A stretch of DNA of 64,000 bases from Nonomuraea jiangxiensis (GCF_900099965.1 NZ_FNDJ01000008.1:62001-126000), one strand, 5' to 3'; positions 16,344 to 24,780 are shown, numbered from the stretch's first letter. A program made the numbers and translations. Notes: generated from the sequence alone by a model not told the origin.

Positions 16344-17225
16344 ATGACTAGTTTAACCCCTGACAGGAAGCTGACCGTACTCGACGCCCCATCCAACCTC
16401 GGTCTGCGCCCGCCCGCACCCGGCACCTTCCCCGGCTGCTACAAGGCACCCTGGGCGCTGCGAAGCGCCGGGCTGGTCGAGCGGATCGGGGCGACGGACG
16501 GGGGAGTTCTCGTCCCGCCGCGTTACGTCGCCACCTGGAAGGCAGGAGATGGCGTCCGCAACGGGCAGGCCATCGCCGCCTATGCCCGCAAGCTGTCCGA
16601 CCGGATCACCGGCATCAGAGAATCGGGCGGGTTTCCGGTCGTACTGGGCGGCGACTGCTCGATCCTGCTCGGTCCCGCCCTGGCCCTGCGCAAGGCCGGG
16701 CGGTACGGGCTGGCGTACGTGGACGCGCACGCCGACTTCCGCCACCCCGGCAACTCCCCGCACGTCGGGTCAGCGGCCGGCGAGGACCTGGCGCTGGTCA
16801 CCGGGCGCGGCCATGACTACCTGGTGGACATCGACGGCCTGCGACCGTACGTGCGGGACGAAGACGTGATCGTGCTCGGCGTACGGGACGATGAGGACCT
16901 GCGCGACATCGCGGAGAGCGGGCTGGCGTTCCTCCCGGGAACCGATCTCTCGCTGGACGCCGCCGCGAAGGTATTGGTACGCGACGAGCTCGACGGCTTC
17001 TGGATCCACGTGGACGCCGACGTGCTGGACCCGTCCGTGCTGCCCGCAGTCGACTCCCCCACCCCTGGTGGGCTCGACGCGGCACAGCTCACCGAACTGC
17101 TCCGCGGGCTGCTCGGGCTGCCGGGAGCCGCCGGGCTGGAGGTGACGATCCTCGATCCCGACCTGGATGAGGACGGCAGCCAGGCCGCTCTGCTGGCGGA
17201 CGTCATCGTGGCGGCACTGACCTGA
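16344..17225 (+). CDS. Arginase/agmatinase-family hydrolase
   Basis: This 293-residue ureohydrolase-fold enzyme should cleave a guanidino or related C-N bond with a di-manganese centre. The second and third metal motifs are intact: YVDAHADFRHP and HVDADVLDPSVLPAVDSPTPGGL. The first, normally GGDHS, reads GGDCS, so one Mn-bridging His is replaced by Cys. That change recurs in an uncharacterised actinobacterial branch as far as I recall, so arginase activity itself should not be assumed. Start ATG 16344 has no ribosome site, and the 28-bp gap to the divergent CGNR gene leaves little leader, so the transcript may be leaderless. The neighbouring regulator probably controls it. Confidence 0.82.
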   Translation: MTSLTPDRKLTVLDAPSNLGLRPPAPGTFPGCYKAPWALRSAGLVERIGATDGGVLVPPRYVATWKAGDGVRNGQAIAAYARKLSDRITGIRESGGFPVVLGGDCSILLGPALALRKAGRYGLAYVDAHADFRHPGNSPHVGSAAGEDLALVTGRGHDYLVDIDGLRPYVRDEDVIVLGVRDDEDLRDIAESGLAFLPGTDLSLDAAAKVLVRDELDGFWIHVDADVLDPSVLPAVDSPTPGGLDAAQLTELLRGLLGLPGAAGLEVTILDPDLDEDGSQAALLADVIVAALT

Positions 17226-17354
17226 CATCGGAACCCTGCCCCGCTGACTCCACGCCTGCGGCGTGTCCCCTGCGTCCCTGCGCCTTGGGGAGTAGCCCCT
17301 GGCAGGCGAAGCGAAGTGCGCCGCACGTCGAGTGCCAGGAGCGGCTCCACACGG

Positions 17355-17374
17355 CTGCCGGCCCGTGCCGGCAG
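17355..17374 (+). terminator. Hairpin in the gap after the arginase-like gene
   Basis: CTGCCGGC and GCCGGCAG form a perfect 8-bp stem with a CCGT loop, 130 bp after the arginase-like stop and 70 bp before the next start. It is GC-rich with no T-run, so it is a weak terminator candidate. Confidence 0.4.
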
Positions 17375-17386
17375 GACTCGGGGTAG

Positions 17387-17397
17387 GTGGTAACCAC
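17387..17397. promoter_or_regulatory. Small palindrome before the membrane-protein pair
   Basis: GTGGTAACCAC is a perfect 11-bp palindrome centred 53 bp before the start of the first membrane-protein gene. It could be an operator; nothing else supports this. Confidence 0.3.
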
Positions 17398-17444
17398 GGC
17401 GGAACATCTCGTGTTCCTCCGCAACGGTTCGCCACGCTTCGGGG

Positions 17445-18359
17445 TTGAATGGATTTGTGGTCTGGAGCCGAGAGCCCGCAGAACCAGCGCCGTTATCCGC
17501 ACTGCCCCTCCCCCCGGGTGAGGAGCCACCGCCGCCACCGCTGTGGAAACCTGCCGAGGAGCAAGTCGTCGAGGCGTTCAGGACGGTACGGCGACATCCC
17601 TGCGCCGTCCTGTGGCGGGCCGCGGCGGTGGCCGTGCCTGCCCTCGTCGCGCAGATGCTGCTGGCCCGGGTGATCGAGCGGCCGAAGATCTGGGAAGATT
17701 ACGCGTTCCTGTGGACGAGGTTCTCCGACGCCTTGAGCACGATCGCGATCCTCACCGTGAACAGCGCCGCGATCGTCGTGCTCAGCGGTCTGCTGGCTCC
17801 GGCGGTCACCGGCGGGACGTCATGGCCGGGCAGGCTGCGCGGCCTGGGTCGGCTGTGCGGGCTCACCTTCTTGCTGAGCGCTCTGGGGCTGTCCATGTAC
17901 GCCCTCATCCCGCTCGCCCGCTCCCGGGATACGCTGGTTTCCGAGGTCCCTGGCGCCGGCTTGTTGTTCTTCCTGGCCGCTCTCATCATGGTCGGCGCCG
18001 TGGAGATCCGCTTCGCCTTCGCCGCGCCCGGGATCACGCTGAAGGGGCTGCGCGCTTGGGAGGCTGTCAAGATGTCCCGGCGGCTGACCCGTGGCCAGTT
18101 CTTCAAGATCCTCGGTCCGCGCTGCGCGCTGCGGGTGCTCCTGGAAGGTTTCGGCGGAGTGCTGGGCGCGGCGGTGCTCTTGCGACTGGGCGTTGCCGGC
18201 GACTCCGCTGATGGGCCGATCGAGTGGAGCGTGCGCTTCGCCGTCAAATGGGCCGTTCTCACCTGTGTCCTCGCGACGGCGGCGATGCTCGCCGTACTCC
18301 AGTTCGCTGACCAGGACGAGCGACTCGGCCGCGAAACCACCTCGAAGGAGGCACTCTGA
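17445..18359 (+). CDS. Polytopic membrane protein, first of a pair
   Basis: This 304-residue protein has a proline-rich cytosolic N-terminus (about residues 14-35) and around six hydrophobic helices. Examples are VAVPALVAQMLLARVI, LSTIAILTVNSAAIVVLSGLLAP, LTFLLSALGLSMYALIPLA, LLFFLAALIMVGAVEI and AVLTCVLATAAMLAVLQFA. FAAPGITLKGLRAWEAVKMSRRLTRGQFFKILG resembles the amphipathic segments of the glycerophosphoryl-diester-phosphodiesterase membrane-domain (DUF975-like) group, but I see no catalytic motif. The start could be TTG 17445 or GTG 17457; neither has a strong ribosome site. Its stop overlaps the next start (TGATG), so the pair is translated together and may form one complex. Confidence 0.7.
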   Translation: MNGFVVWSREPAEPAPLSALPLPPGEEPPPPPLWKPAEEQVVEAFRTVRRHPCAVLWRAAAVAVPALVAQMLLARVIERPKIWEDYAFLWTRFSDALSTIAILTVNSAAIVVLSGLLAPAVTGGTSWPGRLRGLGRLCGLTFLLSALGLSMYALIPLARSRDTLVSEVPGAGLLFFLAALIMVGAVEIRFAFAAPGITLKGLRAWEAVKMSRRLTRGQFFKILGPRCALRVLLEGFGGVLGAAVLLRLGVAGDSADGPIEWSVRFAVKWAVLTCVLATAAMLAVLQFADQDERLGRETTSKEAL

Positions 18360-19396
18360 TGACGGCTGCGCACCCTCCTCTTGCGATCGCGCCGCGGAAC
18401 ATACTCGAGATGTGGGCGGACGCCGTCTTGTTGCTGCGGCGTCATCCATTCCAGTTCGTGATCTCCGCGCTGGTCCTCACCGTTGCGGGCAGCCTCATCG
18501 AGTCGGCGTGGGGGTGGGTGGTCACGACTCTGGTGGACGAGTCCGATCCTGAGCCGGCGCAACTTGCTCAGTTGGGGACGCTGTCGCTGCTGCTGTCGCT
18601 GGCTGTCTTCCTGACGGTCTTCGCGTTGACGGGCGCCCTGCAGGCGGTGCTCGTCGTACAGACGATCGTGGGGCGACCCGTGACCATCCGCGCGGCGTTA
18701 CGGCTGCTGGCTCCCCGGATACGAGCGGTACTCGGGGTGACTGCGCTCCTGACCGTGGTCCCGCAACTCGTCCTCCTCGCGCTGATCGCGGTCCTGTCGG
18801 TATTCATCTGGCAGTGGCTGTCCTCGGAGTTGGACGCGTTCCTGGCCACCGGAGGCGACCCCGTCCTGGATTCCGTGCCGCCCTCCCCATCTGAGGCTCT
18901 CATAGCCGTCGCGGTGATTGTGGTGCCGACCTTCGCGCTGCTGTCTCTGGTATGGGTGGTGATGGCGTTGGCACTCCTGTTCGCGCCGATCACCGCGGCG
19001 CTGGAACCACTGCGTTTCGGCGGCGCGGTACGCCGCTCCATGCTGCTGGTCGGCAACAATCTGTGGCGGATCGTGGGGATCATCCTCCTTAATTTGCTGA
19101 TCGCGCTGCCGATCATCCTGCCCTTGTTCGTGCCGCTGGTGTTGATCGGGAGCATCTTCTCGGTGGCCACCGCAGACCTTCCCTCGTGGGCGCAGGAAGT
19201 GATGTCCTGGCCGTTCGACCTCATGATCGCCGCGTTCATCGCCTGGCAGGTCACCGTCCTCGTCCTGCTCTACATCGACGTACGCATCCGCCAGGAGGGA
19301 CTGGCGGCTGACCTCTGGCAGCGGCGTACGGCCGCATCGAGCGGAACACCTGACGGAGGTGCGGGCGACCCCACCGGCGACACCAAGAACGGGTGA
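18359..19396 (+). CDS. Polytopic membrane protein, second of a pair
   Basis: This 345-residue protein is built like its upstream partner. It has a short cytosolic start (ILEMWADAVLLLRRHPFQF), about six membrane helices, and a central MALALLFAPITAALEPLRFGGAVRRSMLLVGNNLWRIVGIILL segment. The EPLRFGGAVRRSMLLV helix matches the KALKRSWELV-type helix of glycerophosphodiester phosphodiesterase membrane domains. The C-terminal tail is polar and disordered. The ATG overlaps the upstream stop, and a GAAGGAGG ribosome site lies inside the upstream gene. It is probably a paralogue of the first gene. The function is unknown; a role in membrane lipid or stress homeostasis is only a guess. Confidence 0.75.
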   Translation: MTAAHPPLAIAPRNILEMWADAVLLLRRHPFQFVISALVLTVAGSLIESAWGWVVTTLVDESDPEPAQLAQLGTLSLLLSLAVFLTVFALTGALQAVLVVQTIVGRPVTIRAALRLLAPRIRAVLGVTALLTVVPQLVLLALIAVLSVFIWQWLSSELDAFLATGGDPVLDSVPPSPSEALIAVAVIVVPTFALLSLVWVVMALALLFAPITAALEPLRFGGAVRRSMLLVGNNLWRIVGIILLNLLIALPIILPLFVPLVLIGSIFSVATADLPSWAQEVMSWPFDLMIAAFIAWQVTVLVLLYIDVRIRQEGLAADLWQRRTAASSGTPDGGAGDPTGDTKNG

Positions 19397-19465
19397 CAGG
19401 AAACGCGGTCTCACGTCGGACTTCGGCGCCGAGATGCCCAGCCCGGCATGTGAGCCCGGTCATCA

Positions 19466-20503
19466 TCAACACGGCGTTCTGTCGCAGCGGTTGTACACGC
19501 GGACGCGGAAGCGCCACGCTTGCGAATTGTCGGACAAGTCAGGATCGTTGACGCCGAACAACAACCGGACAGGACGGCTGTCCGACCAGAACAGACACCC
19601 GCTCAGCGCAGTCGCCTGGACGATGGGCCCCACCCAGCCTGTCGGGTTGTGATTGAAGCGCACTATGGGCGAGAACTCGAACTGATCCGGGTACGGCCAC
19701 CCCGCGGGAGCGGGTCTGCTGGTGCCATTGGGGTAATGGTCGGCGAAGCCGTAGTCCATGCGCGCCTTGCTGTTCCAGTCCGGGTCGACGCGTAGGACGT
19801 CGCCCTGCCGGAGAAAGTTCTCTGGGTTTGCGCCCTCAGGGAAGCTGCCGCGGCTGCCGTCTCCAGCGACTTCGATGAACCTATCGGCACGATCCCCGTT
19901 TTCGTTGTTGGCGCACCTGTTCACGGGGCCATTCGCCGGAGTCGGGGCCGATGCCCTCCAGATCTGTACGTGGAAGCTCCAGGCGCCGCCATTGTCCGAC
20001 GTTTTCACATCGTTGACGCCGAAGGAGAACCTCGCAGGGGCGTGGTCCTGAAAGACAATGCAATGGTTGAAATGGGTTGCCTGTGCCGGCCCGCTGGTCC
20101 AGCCGGTGGGGGCGTTGTTGAAGCGCAGGACGGCCGAGTACTTGGCCAGCCCCGGGAAGGGCCAACCGTCCGGAGCCACCTCGCCGTTGCCGTTCGGGCC
20201 GAGCGTTCCTCCCAGCCACTCGTCGGGATCGACGCGAGAGTTGAAGTCGGGGATGACCCGGAACACGTCACCCGGCTCGATGATATTGGGTGGGTTATGC
20301 CCGGCCGGTACACCTCCGCCACCGTTGCCCCAGACGAGTACGCGTTGCACTTCATGGTCGGGGACCAGGCCCAGGCCGCATCGGACCCTGGCATCGGCCG
20401 TGTCGGCGGTGGCGGGACGGGGCAGGGCGACTGTCAGTGTGGTCATCACGAGCAGGGCGACTGCCGCCAGGCGCGATGAGGACCGTAGAACCCTATGGTT
20501 CAT
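19466..20503 (-). CDS. Secreted protein with two LecA/PA-IL-like lectin repeats
   Basis: This 345-residue exported protein has a Sec signal peptide (about residues 1-33, ending LPRPATADTADA) and two homologous domains of about 140 residues each. Both domains run from a GDVFRV or GDVLRV strand through a W-PNG-APDGWPFP or APAGWPYP loop and an F-P-VRFN-PTGW segment. They end in FGVND..-SDN-AW-F-V-IW or -RVY. This order and the FGVND-SDNS-W ending resemble the calcium-dependent galactose lectin LecA (PA-IL), so sugar binding at the cell surface is likely but inferred. Cysteines at matching places may form disulphides. ATG 20503 follows GGAG at 7 nt. The gene is divergent from a LuxR-type gene, which could control it. 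Confidence 0.7.
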   Translation of the reverse strand: MNHRVLRSSSRLAAVALLVMTTLTVALPRPATADTADARVRCGLGLVPDHEVQRVLVWGNGGGGVPAGHNPPNIIEPGDVFRVIPDFNSRVDPDEWLGGTLGPNGNGEVAPDGWPFPGLAKYSAVLRFNNAPTGWTSGPAQATHFNHCIVFQDHAPARFSFGVNDVKTSDNGGAWSFHVQIWRASAPTPANGPVNRCANNENGDRADRFIEVAGDGSRGSFPEGANPENFLRQGDVLRVDPDWNSKARMDYGFADHYPNGTSRPAPAGWPYPDQFEFSPIVRFNHNPTGWVGPIVQATALSGCLFWSDSRPVRLLFGVNDPDLSDNSQAWRFRVRVYNRCDRTPC

Positions 20504-20657
20504 GTGGGCTCCGTTCGTGGGTGTAGTCATCACACGATCCCGTCAGCCAGGGGGCCGGTAAATACGAAGAACTGCGTACTTCCGAATCGCCAGACGATCT
20601 GGTACTCAGTCCTGCACAATGCGTCCATGACGTCTGACCGCGGATCTTCCCGGAGAT

Positions 20658-21293
20658 TTGGCGGTCCTCATTGACTTGGATTGGACGGCTGGAACGGGGC
20701 ACGCGCTCACCGGATCGCCCGACTGGCTGCACGAGGCACCGTTGGACGCGTTGATCCATTCGCACATGCGGGAGCATCCGCTTCTACGGCACTACGCACA
20801 GACCGCGAGCCGGACGCCGCTGGCCTTGGACAACGTCGCCACTGGCAGCTGGTGGAAGAGCGAAGCATACCGAGCCGGTAAGGAGGCCATCGGCATTGAC
20901 CGTCAGCTCGCCATCCCGCTTGAGTCCCGGCCCGGACAGATCCGAGGCGTCATCATGAGCCGCGACAACATCGGTTACAGCGACCGGGACCTCGAGTACG
21001 CGGATTTGGCCCGGCCTCCTCTCGATATGGTCGCCGCCCATGAAGCGGAAATGTTCACGTCGCCGAAACTCGCTGATCCGGCGGAGCACAAACTAACTCC
21101 CCGCGAAATGGCGGTGTTGGCGCTTCTGGACGAAGGCCTGACCGCGTATGCCATTGGTCGCCGCCTCAGCATCAAGGAGGCGACCGTGAACAAGCACAAG
21201 GAGAATCTTTATCGCAAGCTCGGCGTTCGCGACCGCGTGAGTGCGCTACGAAAGGCCCGAGCCCTCGACCTCCTTCCCCCCATCATCCGCTGA
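20658..21293 (+). CDS. LuxR-type transcriptional regulator, probably short at the N-terminus
   Basis: This 211-residue protein has a C-terminal LuxR helix-turn-helix at about residues 148-205 (LTPREMAVLALLDEGLTAYAIGRRLSIKEATVNKHKENLYRKLGVRDRVSAL). It contains the usual LTxRE-VL opening and TV-H recognition helix. The first 140 residues look like the second half of a GAF-like sensor (AIPLESRPGQIRGVIMSRDNIGYSDRDLEYADLARP). Relatives normally have about 50-60 more N-terminal residues, and the only available start is TTG 20658 behind CGGAGA. An ATG-led frame just upstream is out of register. The gene may therefore be truncated or frameshifted near 20640. It is divergent from the lectin-repeat gene. 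Confidence 0.72.
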   Translation: MAVLIDLDWTAGTGHALTGSPDWLHEAPLDALIHSHMREHPLLRHYAQTASRTPLALDNVATGSWWKSEAYRAGKEAIGIDRQLAIPLESRPGQIRGVIMSRDNIGYSDRDLEYADLARPPLDMVAAHEAEMFTSPKLADPAEHKLTPREMAVLALLDEGLTAYAIGRRLSIKEATVNKHKENLYRKLGVRDRVSALRKARALDLLPPIIR

Positions 21294-21388
21294 ACGTGCC
21301 TCGGTCCTCATCGCCCCGCCCCCACCGGGCTCCCGCATCGGACGGCGATGAGCCGTACCCACCCAAAGCACATGGCAATATCCGCAGG

Positions 21389-22000
21389 ATGGAAGATCCC
21401 ATCGCGCGGACCACCGCCACCTACGACCGCATCGCCCCCGCCTTCGCCTCCCGCTCCGAGAACCCCGACGCCGCCTTCCGCGCCTTCCGCGCGCGCTTCG
21501 CCGCCGCGCTGCCCGCCGGGGGGCGCGTCGCCGACCTGGGATGCGGCCCGGGAAGGGACGCGGCCTGGTTCCGCGAGCAGGGGCTCGTCCCGGTGGGGGT
21601 GGATCGCTCGGCCGCGATGGGCGTACTGGCCGCCGACCGCGGCGTTCCCGTGGCTCTGGGCGACCTGCGCCACCCGCCGCTGGCTCCCGGCTCGCTGGAC
21701 GGGTTGTGGTCGGTCGCGGCACTCCTGCACGTTCCGGCCGCCGAGACCGCCGCGACACTGCGCGCCTGGCACGCGGCTCTGCGCCCCGGGGGCGTGCTCG
21801 GGCTGAGCACGTCGATCGGCGACGGCGAGGTCTGGGAGCCGGTCCCGCACGACGAAGGGCTTCTGCGCTGGTTCGTGCACCGCGAGCCGCGTACGCTGCT
21901 CGCGGCGCTGACCGAGATCGGCTTCGAGGTACGCGAGCACGCCGAGACCACCACCCACCGCACGTGGCTCAACGTGCTCGCGATCCGCCGCGAGGTGTGA
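21389..22000 (+). CDS. Class I SAM-dependent methyltransferase
   Basis: This 203-residue Methyltransf_11/25-type protein would transfer a methyl group from SAM to an unknown acceptor. Motif I is VADLGCGPGRDAAWF near residue 47. PVGVDRSAAM is the acidic ribose-binding turn, DGLWSVAALLHVP is motif IV, and LRPGGVLGLSTS is motif VI. GCGPGRD with WF following is typical of a group often found next to stress genes. The ATG at 21389 places the fold start normally; the longer frame adds only a proline-rich stretch. Its stop overlaps a 33-codon frame in a GTGA arrangement, and a strong terminator lies 100 bp downstream. Confidence 0.82.
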   Translation: MEDPIARTTATYDRIAPAFASRSENPDAAFRAFRARFAAALPAGGRVADLGCGPGRDAAWFREQGLVPVGVDRSAAMGVLAADRGVPVALGDLRHPPLAPGSLDGLWSVAALLHVPAAETAATLRAWHAALRPGGVLGLSTSIGDGEVWEPVPHDEGLLRWFVHREPRTLLAALTEIGFEVREHAETTTHRTWLNVLAIRREV

Positions 22001-22098
22001 ACCAGTTGTGCCGCTGCCTGTGCCTGGGCGACGTGTGTTCGCTCAAGCTGCTCGCGCCCTTCGCCGTGGTGATGGTGCCCCTGATACTCGTCTCCTAG
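21997..22098 (+). CDS. Candidate 33-residue Cys-rich/hydrophobic small protein
   Basis: This 33-codon frame starts at a GTG that overlaps the methyltransferase stop (GTGA) and ends 2 bp before the terminator stem. The product has four Cys in its first 14 residues (LCRCLCLGDVC) followed by a hydrophobic helix (LKLLAPFAVVMVPLILVS), like a small metal- or membrane-associated peptide. The exact fit between stop and terminator and the coupling overlap argue for a real gene. There is no independent ribosome site at normal spacing and no known family. Confidence 0.4.
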   Translation: MNQLCRCLCLGDVCSLKLLAPFAVVMVPLILVS

Positions 22099-22100
22099 CG

Positions 22101-22168
22101 AAACCGCCCCTTGAGCTGCCCCGGCGGGAGGAGGCCGTCGGGGACTTCCCCGGCTCAAGGGGCGGTTT
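22101..22168. terminator. Bidirectional terminator between convergent genes
   Basis: A perfect 15-bp inverted repeat (AAACCGCCCCTTGAG at 22101-22115 and its complement at 22154-22168) ends in TTTT on the plus strand and begins with AAA, so it can stop transcription from both sides. The loop contains a second stem (CCCCGGCGG with CCGTCGGGG). It serves the methyltransferase transcript from the left and the beta-helix gene from the right. Confidence 0.85.
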
Positions 22169-22197
22169 TCCTGGAGGGTCAGGTGACCGGGAGGGAG

Positions 22198-23463
22198 CTA
22201 CCTGATGGGAGCTCCGGTGTCGAACCAGACGTTGCTCGCGGCCCACTTGACCCCGGAGTGGAGGTTGCCGGTGGCGCCGTACCGGAAGTCACGCTGGAAC
22301 TTGTTGTTGGTGAACGTGCACTGGGCGCCGGTCGTCTTGCCGCCGCCGCCGTTGACGGTGTAGTTGCCGCCGTTCATCAGGTTGCCGTCGACCACGCAGT
22401 TGCGGACGGGAGCGTTCTCCTCGCCGAACTGGAAGGCGGCGTTCATCGGGTCCTTCAGCGTGGGGTTGTACGCCTGGATGTTGTTGCCCTTGAGGGTGAT
22501 GTTGGTGCCGCCGGTGCTCTGGACGGCGTCGATGTGGCAGCCCGAGCAGCGCTTCAGGTGGTGCAGGTAGGACTTCTCGATCGTCGTGTTGTTGCCGACA
22601 CGCGGCCCCTCGAACACGTCGTGGATGTTGACCCGGCGGAGCGTGTAGTTGCCGCAGCAGACCGCCGCGCTCGTGCCGCCGCTGATCTCGGTGTCCTCGA
22701 CGACGACGTTGCCGCTGGTGACCCGGATCGGGTAGAGGCCGGTGCCGGCGGAGATGCGGGACCGCTTGATCGTCACGTTGGCGGCCTTGATGTTCACCGT
22801 GCCGGTGATGTTCATGGCGTCGATGACCGTGCCGGCCGTGGTGACGGTGATGCTGCCCGAGGGCTTGAGCGTGACCCCGCTGGGTACACCGGTGTTCTTC
22901 TCGTTCGGGAACCCGGTGGCGGGGGGCGGCGAGCCGGTGGGGCTGGTCGTGGGCTTGGGGCTGGCGGTGGGCGTCGGGCTCGGCTTGGGAGTACCGCCGT
23001 TCACGACCTTCACCGTCGCGTTGAGCAGCTTCTTGGTGCCGTCCTTGCGCACGACGTACGCGGTGAACACGTGCCTGCCGTTCGCCAGCGTGGCGGAGTC
23101 CAGGAGCTTGGCCTCACCGCCGGTCACCTCGCCGGTGAAGTCGAACGGCGCGGCCGTGTCGACCCTCGTCGGCGCCTTCTTGCGGGTCGCGTCGTCGAGG
23201 TGGAAGTCGACCGAGGTGAGCGGCTTGTCGGCCTGCAGGAAGACCGCGACCTTGCCGGAGACGGCGTAGTTGGTCGTCAGCGGGACGGCGTCCGAGCGGT
23301 CGGCGTTCGAGCTGATCATGAAGCGGAAGTCCGCCGGCGGCGCTGCCGCGGCCGCGGCGGTGGAGCCCTGGAAGGCGAGTACGGAGCCCAGGGACAGCAA
23401 ACCGGCCACGCCGGCGACAAGGAGCCGATAAGCCAGGGACGGCGTCCTCAGTAAGTGGTCCAT
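22198..23463 (-). CDS. Secreted right-handed parallel beta-helix protein
   Basis: This 421-residue exported protein has three parts. A signal peptide (about residues 1-38, LAYRLLVAGVAGLLSLGSVLAFQGSTAAAA) precedes an Ig-like domain (about 40-160) that includes FRFMISSNADRSDAVPLTTNYAVSGKVAVFL. A Pro/Thr/Ser linker (about 162-188) joins it to a C-terminal beta-helix (about 195-421). The helix shows stacked N-x-V/I coils such as GTVNIKAANVTIKRSRISAG, NVVVEDTEISGG, NYTLRRVNIHDVFEGPRVGNNTTIEKSYLHHL and NITLKGNNIQAYN. Folds of this kind are found in polysaccharide lyases and in glycan-binding proteins; no lyase motif is certain. AGAGGA stands before ATG 23463. It converges on the methyltransferase across the shared terminator. 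Confidence 0.8.
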   Translation of the reverse strand: MDHLLRTPSLAYRLLVAGVAGLLSLGSVLAFQGSTAAAAAAPPADFRFMISSNADRSDAVPLTTNYAVSGKVAVFLQADKPLTSVDFHLDDATRKKAPTRVDTAAPFDFTGEVTGGEAKLLDSATLANGRHVFTAYVVRKDGTKKLLNATVKVVNGGTPKPSPTPTASPKPTTSPTGSPPPATGFPNEKNTGVPSGVTLKPSGSITVTTAGTVIDAMNITGTVNIKAANVTIKRSRISAGTGLYPIRVTSGNVVVEDTEISGGTSAAVCCGNYTLRRVNIHDVFEGPRVGNNTTIEKSYLHHLKRCSGCHIDAVQSTGGTNITLKGNNIQAYNPTLKDPMNAAFQFGEENAPVRNCVVDGNLMNGGNYTVNGGGGKTTGAQCTFTNNKFQRDFRYGATGNLHSGVKWAASNVWFDTGAPIR

Positions 23464-23799
23464 GCGGAGTCCTCTCTGACCGGGCTGCGTTCCGCCGCAC
23501 GGCGGAACGGTCGGCACCGGATCACCGATCACGGGCGAACCCGCGGCGTGCGGCCTCACGTCGTGGCGGGGCCTCGCTGCGGGTTCGTGGCGGTCACGAC
23601 CTGACGCGACATATGAGGTTGTGTGATGCGCTCAGCTCCGCGGCGCGTGGTCGGGCGACGGGCCGCGCTGGTGACGATGCCGAGCAGGGGTTGCGCCTCT
23701 GGCGTGAACCAGCCGCGAACGATCTTGCCACGCGCCGCCGCCGCCGTCATTGACTGTCAGCGCACATTCACTTCCGCCCTACCGGTCACAGCAGCACCA
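23464..23799. other. Intergenic region between beta-helix and AraC genes
   Basis: About 336 bp carry the promoter of the beta-helix gene and the end of the AraC gene. A 64-codon minus-strand frame at 23556-23750 shows no domain and no start signal, so I do not accept it. Confidence 0.35.
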
Positions 23800-24780
23800 C
23801 TACTCCGGTCGCCGCAGGTCGCGCCGGTAGGCCGCGGGCGGCATGCCGTAGGCGGCGCGGAAGGCGCGGTTGAAGTGTGAGCTGTCGGTCCAGCCCCAGC
23901 GGGCGGCTATCTGGCTGACCGGCCGGCCGTCCAGCCCCGGATCGGCCAGGTCGTGCCGGCATCGTTCCAGCCGGCGCTGCTGGATCCACCCCCTGACGGT
24001 CAGCCCCTGCCGCTGGAAGAGCCGGTGCAGGTATCTCGTGGAGATGTGGTGCCCGGCGGCGATGAGCGACGGGGTGAGGTCGGCGCGATCGAGGTGCTGC
24101 TCGACGAATGCCTGGACCCGCAGGAACAGCGCCGCCGTACGCTCGCCGCGGACCCGCGTGCTCTCGTCGAGCTCATGGGTGATCAGGTCGGTGACCAGGT
24201 CGAGGACGAGCCCCGACAGCCTGGCGCCGTCCGCGGGCGACGGCTCCTGCCTCGCCAGCCGCCGCAGGACCAGCGCGAGCACACCGCCCACGCCGGTACG
24301 GCCGGACAGCCGCGTGGCGAGCAGCCGCTCGACCATGGGGGCCGGCACCGGCAGGGCCTTGCGATCGAACTGGAGGATTATCCCGTCCGACGTGCCCGGC
24401 CCCGGCCCCGTCCAGGTGTCGGACCCCGACCAGGCCCAGAAGGGCTGCGAGGTGTCGTAGACGGCCATGTCCGCGGGGCCGAGAGCGGCCTCCCGGTGCC
24501 CCTGCCGCAGGCCGGAGCTGCCGCTCAGCGTCAGGCTGAGCTGGTAGAGGCCCGGGTCGGACGCGGCGATCAGCTCCGGCGTACGGCGGGCCTGGAACGG
24601 CGCGGACCGTATCCGGGAGATTCGCACGTCCCCGAGGTCGATCGACCGCATCTCGGCCCAGAAGGCCGCCGCGTGCTCGCTGTAACCGCGCACGGGCACC
24701 ACGGACTGCGCCACCGCCGACCACCAGTAGTCGAAGCGGTCACCGGCCGCGACCTGGTCGGTGTGGAAGTGATGCGGCAA
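23800..24780 (-). CDS. AraC-family transcriptional regulator
   Basis: This 326-residue regulator has an AraC_binding_2-type sensor (about residues 1-190, opening FHTDQVAAGDRFDYWWSAVAQSVVPV). A C-terminal double helix-turn-helix covers about 220-320. The second recognition unit reads VSQIAARWGWTDSSHFNRAFRAAYGMPPAAYRRDLR, the standard AraC signature, and LIAAGHHISTRYLHRLFQRQG is the first. I start at TTG 24780 because GAGGAG lies 6 nt before it and the sensor domain begins at once. A GTG 32 codons upstream has no ribosome site and would add a basic, unstructured stretch. The gene stands next to the secreted beta-helix gene in the same orientation and could regulate it; the effector is unknown. 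Confidence 0.87.
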   Translation of the reverse strand: MPHHFHTDQVAAGDRFDYWWSAVAQSVVPVRGYSEHAAAFWAEMRSIDLGDVRISRIRSAPFQARRTPELIAASDPGLYQLSLTLSGSSGLRQGHREAALGPADMAVYDTSQPFWAWSGSDTWTGPGPGTSDGIILQFDRKALPVPAPMVERLLATRLSGRTGVGGVLALVLRRLARQEPSPADGARLSGLVLDLVTDLITHELDESTRVRGERTAALFLRVQAFVEQHLDRADLTPSLIAAGHHISTRYLHRLFQRQGLTVRGWIQQRRLERCRHDLADPGLDGRPVSQIAARWGWTDSSHFNRAFRAAYGMPPAAYRRDLRRPE

